A stretch of 42,966 bases of DNA from assembly GCA_030645355.1 (NCBI GenBank), contig JAUSNJ010000190.1, positions 1-42,966 of the forward strand, read 5' to 3'. Below the pieces are notes generated by a model, which was given only the letters and a program-made list of their open reading frames with translations, was not told the DNA's origin and made no database searches. Source of the stretch: Rhodoferax sp. (lineage in GTDB: Bacteria > Pseudomonadota > Gammaproteobacteria > Burkholderiales > Burkholderiaceae_C). Made by a program: the position numbers and the translations under genes. Below are positions 37,068 to 42,966 of this stretch, one piece after another (positions within the stretch are counted from its first letter, which is position 1; each line of letters begins with the position of its first letter).

Positions 37068-37577
37068 ATGAACCCCACCGAAACCTTTGCACCGCTGCAG
37101 TCTCTGATTCGTGAATATTTCAAAGGCGAGTACAACGAAATGATGCTCATCTTCGCGGGCTCAGCTGCGTTGACCAGCATTGCCGTTTGGCTCTGGGTTG
37201 CGACGCGCTCCGGCTTTGCCGTGGGGTTCGGCGTCACCGTCTTGGCAACTGCGATGCTACTGTGTGGAACGGCGGCATCGCTGCTTGTACGGGACAAGGG
37301 CTTGGTCGAAGAACTGACCTTGAGTATCGGCAAACCTCAACAGAGTCAGGTGTTAGCCAAAGAGCGAGCACGCATAGAGGTTGTGGTATCAAAGTATTTG
37401 TATTACCGCTACAGCGCGGCAGTGCTAGCGGCCTTGAGTGTGTTGGGCCTGCTGCTTACAAGCCGAGGCTGGGTGCACGGCGTCGTGACTGGATTGCTTC
37501 TACTGGTGGTCGCACAGGTCGTCATCGACCACTTTTCGGAGCAAAGGGCCACCCAGTACCTCGCAGCGCTTCCGTGA
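37068..37577 (+). CDS. Membrane protein of unknown function in the SDR-AraC cassette
   Basis: A 169-residue integral membrane protein starting at ATG 37068 (reading MNPTETFAPLQSLIREYFKG). There are about four hydrophobic segments: MLIFAGSAALTSIAVWLWVA, GFAVGFGVTVLATAMLLCGT, YSAAVLAALSVLGLLLTS and HGVVTGLLLLVVAQVVIDHF, with a charged cytoplasmic-looking middle region (KPQQSQVLAKERARIEVVVS). I know no family. It begins ten bases after the AraC stop on the same strand and is probably the third gene of the unit. Confidence 0.75.
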   Translation: MNPTETFAPLQSLIREYFKGEYNEMMLIFAGSAALTSIAVWLWVATRSGFAVGFGVTVLATAMLLCGTAASLLVRDKGLVEELTLSIGKPQQSQVLAKERARIEVVVSKYLYYRYSAAVLAALSVLGLLLTSRGWVHGVVTGLLLLVVAQVVIDHFSEQRATQYLAALP

Positions 37578-37679
37578 ACTGCGGGAGCTGCCCAAGAGGC
37601 CTGAGGAGTCGGTGGCCGCTTCGGAGGCGGCTTAAGTTCCGCTTCGGGCCCGTTTTTGACCTGCGAGTTTGCGGAAGGA

Positions 37680-37835
37680 ATGTCAACTACCAGCCCAAAA
37701 GAGTCATCGGTCGCCCAAAAGGCTGTGACTCCTCCCGCCCCAACGCTGCCGTCTGTCCTCACCGTCCAAACCAACATCACCCGCAGAGTTTGGGGCAGTG
37801 GTCCCCGCCGATTTGCTGGCCTGCAGGACAGATGA
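37680..37835 (+). CDS. Possible 51-aa ORF
   Basis: An ATG at 37680 follows GGAAGGA closely and opens 51 codons: MSTTSPKESSVAQKAVTPPA, then a Thr/Pro/Arg-rich tail ending inside the large inverted repeat. No family is recognised. It may be chance; the only support is the ribosome-like sequence. The rest of 37578-37879 holds a weak hairpin GCCGC-N7-GCGGC at 37615-37631 and the inverted repeat. Confidence 0.2.
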   Translation: MSTTSPKESSVAQKAVTPPAPTLPSVLTVQTNITRRVWGSGPRRFAGLQDR

Positions 37836-37862
37836 GGCGGGGGCCACTGCCCCAAACTCTGC
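37783..37862. repeat. Large inverted repeat (27-base arms)
   Basis: Arms 37783-37809 and 37836-37862 are complementary at 26 of 27 positions (left arm begins GCAGAGTTTGGGGCAGTGG), with a 26-base centre containing the 8-base palindrome CCTGCAGG at 37820-37827. It is 18 bases beyond the aceK stop and at the right boundary of the SDR cassette. It is either a strong bidirectional terminator or a MITE-like/mobile palindrome; no target duplication was identified. Confidence 0.8.
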
Positions 37863-37879
37863 CGCCCCGATGGCAGGAA

Positions 37880-39775
37880 CTAGGAGACCGGCCCCCTGAA
37901 CCGCTTCTCCTTGTCATACGGAAACACGTCATGCACGTGCCCGGCCAGGATGCGGTCCTTGTGCGCTTGCCAGAACGATGCCTCCAGCAAATCCGCGTGG
38001 TGCTTCATGAAGATGGCGCGCACCGCCGGATTGCCCAGCAGGAAGGGGCCGAAGGTTTCGGGAAATACATCGTGCGGGCCCACGTTGTACCAGACCTCGC
38101 CGGACATCTCTTCCTCCTCATTGCGCGGCGCGGGTATGCGGCGGAAATTGCAGTCGCTGATGTATTCGATCTCGTCGTAGTCGTAGAACACGACCTTGCC
38201 GTGGCGGGTGATGCCGAAGTTCTTCCACAGCATGTCGCCGGGGAAGATGTTGGCGGCCACCAGGTCCTTGATGGCGTTGCCGTACTCCACCACACCGCGC
38301 TCGATCTGCTCGCGGGCGCGCACGGCCGCCGGGCTGGTGTCGGCCGCGTTGGCGCCCCCGGCGTCAAAGGCTTCCTGCAGGTAGATATTCAGCGGGATCA
38401 TGCGCCGCTCGATGTAGACGTGCTTGATGATGACTTCGATTTTTCCGTCACCATCACGGTCACTGATTTCCAACTGGCTGGGGGCAAATTTCTCGATCTC
38501 GGCTATCAGTTCATCGGTAAACCGCTCGCGCGGAAAGCCCACCTCGCTGTACTCCAGCGTATCGGCCATGCGGCCCACACGGTCGTGCTGCTTCACCAAC
38601 AGATACTTGCCCATGATCTGCTCGCGCGTGGTTTCCTTCTGCGGCGGGAAGTAGTCCTTGATGAGCTTGAACACATAGGGAAAGCTGGGCAGGTCGAACA
38701 CCAGCATGACCATGCCCTTGATGCCGGGCGCGATGCGGAATTGGTCGGTGCTGTGGCGCTGGTGGGCCAGCAGATCGCGGTAGAACAATGTCTTGCCCTG
38801 CTTGGCCAGGCCCAGCGCGTTGTAGATTTCGTTGCGCGGTTTGCGCGGCATCATGCTGCGCAAGAACTGCACGTACGCTGACGGAATCTCCATGTCCACC
38901 ATGAAGTAGGCGCGTGCAAAGCTGAACAGTATCAGCAGGTCGTCCTCGCCAAACAGCGCGGCATCAATCACCAGCCGGGACCGCTGGGCGTGTGTGTCTT
39001 CCGCTGCATCACCCGCTGCATTTCTGTCGTCTGCCGTGCGCACCGCCGCCGGTGCCTTGGTGTGCAGGATGGGCAGCGCGAATGGGAACTCGTTGAAGCC
39101 GTTGATCAGCTTGCCGACGATGTAGCAGCCCTTGTTGCGAAAGAACAAACCCGTGAGCACCTGAATCTGGAAGTTGGCGCGCAGCTTGGCATCCCCCAGC
39201 CGCGACATCATGGATTCGTGTACCAGGCCGCAGTAGTGCTCCAGGTTGTCAAAGGGGCGCTGCAGGTCAAAGTCTTTGACCATCTGCACCAGCACGTCGA
39301 CCATGGTGTCGCGCGTGGGGTAGTAGGCGCGGTAGGTGGGCTTCTTGTCCGACTCATCGTTCTCGATGTACTCGGTGCTGACCGCCGGGCGCACGAAGAT
39401 GAAATCGTTCTGGAAATAGCTGCGGTGCAGGATCTTGGTGGTGACTGAATTGAAGAAGGTCTCGGCCAGCTCGGGCTGGTGGTGGTTGACCAGGAGGCCG
39501 ATGTAGTGCAGCTTGATCTGCTGCCAGATGTCCATGGTCTGTTCGCCGGCCTTGAACTCGCGCTCCAGCCGGCGGGAGCATTCCTTGACCCGCAAATCGT
39601 AGAACTCGATGCGCTCGCGCTGGGCGCGCTGCTGGCCATGCCAGTCTGCCGTTTCAAACCGGTGCTTGGCGCGCGCCGACTCGGTACGGAACAGCTGGTA
39701 GTGGCGGTTGAACCCATCCATCATCGCTTTGGCGATGTCGTAGGCAATGGATGAATCTAGGCGGGCCGGAAACAT
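37880..39775 (-). CDS. aceK: Isocitrate dehydrogenase kinase/phosphatase AceK
   Basis: A 631-residue bifunctional kinase/phosphatase that switches isocitrate dehydrogenase between TCA cycle and glyoxylate bypass. The start [20 protein letters not shown] and [20 protein letters not shown] are typical, as are LKVRGVTA-like regions such as [20 protein letters not shown] and [20 protein letters not shown]; the catalytic metal site is in [20 protein letters not shown]. It is longer than the E. coli enzyme (about 580) because of inserts such as residues about 238-265 ([20 protein letters not shown]). Growth on acetyl-CoA-yielding substrates, as in this window, needs it. A repeat element lies at its start. 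Confidence 0.96.
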   Translation of the reverse strand: MFPARLDSSIAYDIAKAMMDGFNRHYQLFRTESARAKHRFETADWHGQQRAQRERIEFYDLRVKECSRRLEREFKAGEQTMDIWQQIKLHYIGLLVNHHQPELAETFFNSVTTKILHRSYFQNDFIFVRPAVSTEYIENDESDKKPTYRAYYPTRDTMVDVLVQMVKDFDLQRPFDNLEHYCGLVHESMMSRLGDAKLRANFQIQVLTGLFFRNKGCYIVGKLINGFNEFPFALPILHTKAPAAVRTADDRNAAGDAAEDTHAQRSRLVIDAALFGEDDLLILFSFARAYFMVDMEIPSAYVQFLRSMMPRKPRNEIYNALGLAKQGKTLFYRDLLAHQRHSTDQFRIAPGIKGMVMLVFDLPSFPYVFKLIKDYFPPQKETTREQIMGKYLLVKQHDRVGRMADTLEYSEVGFPRERFTDELIAEIEKFAPSQLEISDRDGDGKIEVIIKHVYIERRMIPLNIYLQEAFDAGGANAADTSPAAVRAREQIERGVVEYGNAIKDLVAANIFPGDMLWKNFGITRHGKVVFYDYDEIEYISDCNFRRIPAPRNEEEEMSGEVWYNVGPHDVFPETFGPFLLGNPAVRAIFMKHHADLLEASFWQAHKDRILAGHVHDVFPYDKEKRFRGPVS

Positions 39776-39826
39776 ATTGCTACTATATTGATAGCTACTT
39801 AATCAATGTTTACGAGGGCTATAGGC
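39774..39826. repeat. Interspersed repeat, copy C (opposite orientation)
   Basis: Read on the minus strand it shows TATAGCCCTCGTAAACATTG, then AGTAGCTATCAATATAG and TAGCAATAT, in the same block order as copies A (12586-12632) and B (22294-22342). It occupies the gap between the carbonic anhydrase stop and the aceK start and reaches the aceK ATG. The inner TAGCTA/CTATA stretches can form a small hairpin. Confidence 0.6.
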
Positions 39827-39845
39827 CTATTTCGCATGAAACGAT

Positions 39846-40505
39846 CTAGTGACGGGGAATCAGGCGAACACCCGAAAGCGCCTGGCGGTACAGCGCATCC
39901 AGGTCGTCCTTGCCGCTCACCGTCATGTGCAAATCCTGCAGCAGGCCGTCGTGCAGACCGTAGACCCAGCCATGCAGCGTGACGTCCTGCCCGCGCGCCC
40001 AGGCATCCTTGAGCACCGTGGTTTGCGCAACATTGACCACCTGCTCGATCACATTCAACTCGCACAGCGCATCGGCACGGCCATGTTCGGGAATCACCTC
40101 CAGCACATCGCGGTGGCGGTCGCGCACATCCTGGATGTGGCGCAGCCAATTGTCGGCCAGGCCAATGCGCGCACCCTCCAGCGCCGCCTGCACGCCTGAG
40201 CAGCCGTAGTGGCCCACCACCATCACGTGCGCCACCTGCAGGCGCTCCACCGCGAACTGGATGGTCGACAGGGCGTTCAGATCCGAATGCACCACCACGT
40301 TGGCGACGTTGCGGTGCACAAACACCTCGCCAGGCTCCAGCCCGGTGATCTGGTTGGCGGGTACGCGGCTGTCGGAGCAGCCTATCCACATGTAGCGCGG
40401 TTTTTGCTGGGCCTTGAGGTTGGTGAAGAAGCCGGGGCGCTCGGACTCCATCTGGGCGGCCCAGGCGCGGTTGTGGGCAAAGAGATCGTTGAGTTTGGTT
40501 GACAT
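39846..40505 (-). CDS. can: Beta-class carbonic anhydrase
   Basis: A 219-residue zinc carbonic anhydrase interconverting CO2 and bicarbonate. Zinc ligands are Cys43 and Asp45 in MWIGCSDSRVPANQITGLEP, His99 and Cys102 in VVGHYGCSGVQAALEGA. Length equals E. coli Can (220). It is on the same strand as and nine bases downstream of the LtaS-like gene. Bicarbonate from this enzyme is the co-substrate of the biotin carboxylases such as methylcrotonyl-CoA carboxylase, which may explain its place in the leucine cluster. Confidence 0.97.
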   Translation of the reverse strand: MSTKLNDLFAHNRAWAAQMESERPGFFTNLKAQQKPRYMWIGCSDSRVPANQITGLEPGEVFVHRNVANVVVHSDLNALSTIQFAVERLQVAHVMVVGHYGCSGVQAALEGARIGLADNWLRHIQDVRDRHRDVLEVIPEHGRADALCELNVIEQVVNVAQTTVLKDAWARGQDVTLHGWVYGLHDGLLQDLHMTVSGKDDLDALYRQALSGVRLIPRH

Positions 40506-40513
40506 GAAGAGCC

Positions 40514-42550
40514 CTATTTTTTGAGAGATATACGCACGTTCCAGTCGAGCAGGCCATAGCGGGCCCGCTCCTGCTGGTCGTCCAACGCGTTGAATTGGCA
40601 GTCGGTACCGGCCGGTTTGTCAGCCGAAGCGGGTGCCGAGCTGCAGGCAAAGGAATTCGGGTTGCCCAGTTGCCACAGGCCCTGGGCGTTGCGCGCCTCG
40701 CCGGTGAAGAACAGGATGCGCGGCGCATCCAGCGGCGTGGCCTCTGGCGCGCGCAGCAGGTTGCGCCCGGCGTTGATGTAGGGGCCGCTCACGCCCACCA
40801 GCGGCAACAGGGTGTTGAACATGTCGCGGTGGCTGGCCGGCAAGGCTTGCTGCGGGCCGCACTGCGTGCCCCCCAGCCCCTCGCCCCAGACCACGAATGG
40901 CACCTGGCGCTGCAGGTAGCGCCGGGGCGCCTCGGCATACATGCCAAAGGAGCGCACATTGTGGTCACCCGTGGCGGCGATGATGGTGTTGGCCTTGAGC
41001 GGCCCTTTCTGCACATCCTGCACAAAGCCGCCCAGCAAATCGGCGGCGTAGTGGTAGGAATCCAGATTGAGCATCAGCGTGTCGGACGTGGTCTCGCCCT
41101 TCCATTGCGCCATGTCGCGCGGCACGCGCTGGTAGTCGGCCGGCAGGTCGTAGGGTGGGTGGTTGGTGCTGGTCAGCACAAACACAAAGATGGGCTTGTC
41201 CACCGGCTGGGCGGCCAGACGCTTGTTCAGGTACTTGAAGACGTAGCTGTCCCACACACCCCAGATGCCGAGGTTCGCGTCGGGGTACTGCTCCTTTAGC
41301 GTGTTGGCATCCACCACCTCGTCAAAACCCTGCACCGCCAGCACGCGGTTCAGGTCGCGCCAGCCGGAGCGCGCCGAGGTGACAAACAGGGTCTGGTAGC
41401 CCGCATCCTTGACCACTTTGGGAATAGCCCACGGAATCGGCTTGCGGCCGACATCGCCCAGGGTCAGCGGGGTGATCGGGGTGGAAAACAGAATCGCCTC
41501 CAGCGAAGGGTGCGTGCCCGCATGGGCCGAGTCGAAATTACTGAAATGGCAGGCCTTGTCGAGAGTCGGTGCCAGACGGCCCAGAACGTCGAACTTCGGC
41601 CCCTGGTACAGCATGGGCTCGGCGCTCCACGACTCCATCAGGAAGAACACCAGGTTCTTCTTCGGTGTGCCGGCCGGCAGGGCCGCGTGGGCGGAAAGCG
41701 CGGCCTTGATTTCTGCATCGCTGCTGTGGGGCAGGCCCAGCACCTGGGCTGCGGCCTGGGCCGAGTCAAAGCCCATGGCCTTGAGACCGGCGAGCGGGTT
41801 TTGCAGGTTCTGCGACTGGCCGCGGCTGTCCCACGCATATTTGAGCGCAATGGGGCCGTTGGGCACCATGTCGTTGAGGAACTGCGAAGTGGTCACCGTG
41901 AGGTGCTGGCGCTGCAGCGCCATCTCGCGGATCGTGCCCTTGCCGGCAAAGAGCAGTGCAAAGAACACGACGATGGCCAGCACCAGCTTGATGGCGGCAT
42001 GGTGGGACTGCAGCACGGCATCCGGTTTGAGGCGCACCACCAGGGAGCGGTGCAGTGCCACCGAGCCAACCGTCAACACCGCGGCCAGCAGCAGGGTCCA
42101 GATCACCGGAAAGTCGCGCCAGATGGTCTGCAGCACGGCGGTGGTGTCGTCTTCCACCAGGCCAAACACCAGCGAATCAATGGGGGTCTTGTAAAAGCCG
42201 AAGTAATGCAGGTTGACCAGGGACAGCATCACGTACAAAAACGCCACCCCGGCGGCGATGCGCCCCTGCACCTTGCCCGAGACCCAGGGCAGCACCAGCA
42301 GTAGCAAAAAGCCCGCCACGGCGCTGACCTTCAGATCGAAGCGGAAGCCCTGGACCAGCACACTGGCCAGGTCGGTCGTGGAGACGTGGTATCCGCTGGG
42401 CCAGAAGTACGCCAGTTGCCCCAGGCGGATCAGGGACAGCGCCACCACCAAAGGCACGATCAGCACCCATGCACGCAGCAGGCCGCGCAGCAGGCCGCGC
42501 GGAATGGCGTGGAAAAAGGAACTCAGTGTGCGGGCAATGGGGGATTTCAT
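40514..42550 (-). CDS. LtaS-like sulfatase-fold phosphoglycerol transferase (membrane)
   Basis: A 678-residue membrane-bound alkaline phosphatase-superfamily enzyme. The N-terminal about 210 residues form five membrane helices (WVLIVPLVVALSLIRLGQLA, KVSAVAGFLLLLVLPWVSG, IWTLLLAAVLTVGSVAL). The extracytoplasmic sulfatase domain (about 290-620) carries metal and nucleophile motifs: KNLVFFLMESWSAEPMLYQG, HAGTHPSLEAILFSTPITPL with the Thr nucleophile, YQTLFVTSARSGWRDLNRVL, and AATGDHNVRSFGMYAEA (Asp/His). Such proteins in Gram-negatives transfer phosphoglycerol or phosphoethanolamine-like groups to envelope glycans or lipid A. Between ivd (five-base gap) and can. Actual donor/acceptor unknown. 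Confidence 0.9.
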   Translation of the reverse strand: MKSPIARTLSSFFHAIPRGLLRGLLRAWVLIVPLVVALSLIRLGQLAYFWPSGYHVSTTDLASVLVQGFRFDLKVSAVAGFLLLLVLPWVSGKVQGRIAAGVAFLYVMLSLVNLHYFGFYKTPIDSLVFGLVEDDTTAVLQTIWRDFPVIWTLLLAAVLTVGSVALHRSLVVRLKPDAVLQSHHAAIKLVLAIVVFFALLFAGKGTIREMALQRQHLTVTTSQFLNDMVPNGPIALKYAWDSRGQSQNLQNPLAGLKAMGFDSAQAAAQVLGLPHSSDAEIKAALSAHAALPAGTPKKNLVFFLMESWSAEPMLYQGPKFDVLGRLAPTLDKACHFSNFDSAHAGTHPSLEAILFSTPITPLTLGDVGRKPIPWAIPKVVKDAGYQTLFVTSARSGWRDLNRVLAVQGFDEVVDANTLKEQYPDANLGIWGVWDSYVFKYLNKRLAAQPVDKPIFVFVLTSTNHPPYDLPADYQRVPRDMAQWKGETTSDTLMLNLDSYHYAADLLGGFVQDVQKGPLKANTIIAATGDHNVRSFGMYAEAPRRYLQRQVPFVVWGEGLGGTQCGPQQALPASHRDMFNTLLPLVGVSGPYINAGRNLLRAPEATPLDAPRILFFTGEARNAQGLWQLGNPNSFACSSAPASADKPAGTDCQFNALDDQQERARYGLLDWNVRISLKK

Positions 42551-42555
42551 CAGCC

Positions 42556-42966
42556 CTACATTGTCTCAGCGAACAGCTCCCGGCCGATCAGCATGCGGCG
42601 AATCTCCGATGTACCCGCGCCGATTTCGTACAGCTTGGCGTCGCGCCACAGGCGGCCCAGCGGGTATTCGTTGATGTAGCCGTTGCCGCCAAAAATCTGG
42701 ACGCCCTCGCCGGCCATCCAGGTCGCCTTCTCGGCGGTCCACAGGATGACGGAGGCGCAGTCCTTGCGTACCTGGCGTACGTGCTCCACGCCCAGCAGGT
42801 CCAGGTTCTTGGCCACGGTGTAGGCAAAGGAGCGCCCCGCCTGCAGCACGGTGTACATGTCGGCGACCTTGCCCTGGATCAGCTGGAACTCGCCAATGCT
42901 CTGGCCGAACTGCTTGCGGTCGTGGATGTAGGGGATGACGTTGTCCATGACGGACTGCATGATGCC
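42556..42966 (-). CDS. ivd: Isovaleryl-CoA dehydrogenase, C-terminal part (cut by window edge)
   Basis: The C-terminal 136 residues of an acyl-CoA dehydrogenase, open to the right edge (first visible residues [20 protein letters not shown]). [40 protein letters not shown] and the end [20 protein letters not shown] match isovaleryl-CoA dehydrogenase (step three of leucine degradation) particularly well. Product 3-methylcrotonyl-CoA is the substrate of the mccB enzyme at the left edge. Followed by the LtaS-like gene, which starts five bases later. Generic acyl-CoA dehydrogenase is the fallback name. Confidence 0.88.
   Translation of the reverse strand, partial: GIMQSVMDNVIPYIHDRKQFGQSIGEFQLIQGKVADMYTVLQAGRSFAYTVAKNLDLLGVEHVRQVRKDCASVILWTAEKATWMAGEGVQIFGGNGYINEYPLGRLWRDAKLYEIGAGTSEIRRMLIGRELFAETM

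Noticed and set aside
37783..37862. Inverted repeat as an integron attC site
   Set aside because: The arms are nearly perfect and lack the attC layout of short R/L boxes with the GTTRRRY core, and no integrase is present.
37187..38881. 564-codon plus-strand frame overlapping the membrane protein gene and antisense to aceK
   Set aside because: It crosses the large inverted repeat and reads as the complement of AceK; no coding signature of its own.

Overview
The window looks like a chromosomal segment of a GC-rich betaproteobacterium of the family Comamonadaceae (Rhodoferax/Polaromonas-like). This rests on the leucine/isovalerate degradation gene set, a fused thiD-thiE gene in a TPP-riboswitch thi operon, a DUF2917 gene beside a MocR regulator, aceK beside a beta-carbonic anhydrase, and a small interspersed repeat. 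The genus is inferred, not shown. No tRNA, rRNA, CRISPR array, transposase or phage gene was seen.

Layout. (1) 0-2.3 kb: start of mccB (methylcrotonyl-CoA carboxylase beta, cut by the window edge) and an acyl-CoA synthetase. (2) 2.3-7 kb: AraC regulator, glutathione S-transferase, EamA exporter with a second AraC regulator, thioesterase, small membrane-anchored protein. (3) 7-13.9 kb: AidB-like acyl-CoA dehydrogenase with divergent TetR regulator, rhodanese, TonB-like protein, then a thiolase/SDR/acyl-CoA dehydrogenase operon preceded by a perfect 22-bp palindrome resembling a MerR/LiuR-type operator. (4) 13.9-15.9 kb: secreted Sel1-like protein, a small remnant and a 213-aa protein of unknown function. 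(5) 16-20.7 kb: a compact heat-shock locus with a groES-groEL pair, a small ORF, a decayed HtrA/DegP protease gene, two Hsp20 genes and a convergent 73-codon gene; three good sigma-32-type promoters frame it. (6) 20.7-27.5 kb: thiC-thiO-thiS-thiG-thiDE behind a TPP riboswitch, then a 100-aa protein and a DUF2917 protein. (7) 27.7-33.7 kb: a MocR regulator broken by one frameshift, then a secreted SGNH hydrolase, a membrane-anchored Ala/Pro-rich protein and an 824-aa Lnt-like acyltransferase with an extra C-terminal membrane module. (8) 33.7-43 kb: threonine aldolase, an SDR-AraC-membrane protein cassette that looks acquired and ends near a 27-bp-arm inverted repeat, aceK, carbonic anhydrase, an LtaS-like sulfatase-fold transferase, and the 3' end of isovaleryl-CoA dehydrogenase.

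How it fits together. Isovaleryl-CoA dehydrogenase (right edge) and mccB (left edge) are consecutive steps of leucine catabolism. The acyl-CoA dehydrogenases, thiolase, acyl-CoA synthetase and thioesterase between them suit branched-chain and fatty acyl-CoA breakdown to acetyl-CoA, and AceK controls the isocitrate/glyoxylate branch point used when growing on acetyl-CoA. The thi operon, heat-shock locus and SGNH/Lnt-like cluster appear interleaved in this catabolic region. The least explained parts are the heat-shock locus with its sigma-32-driven 73-codon gene and excised protease core, the SGNH/Lnt-like trio, and a palindromic repeat that forms the N-terminus of ThiG.
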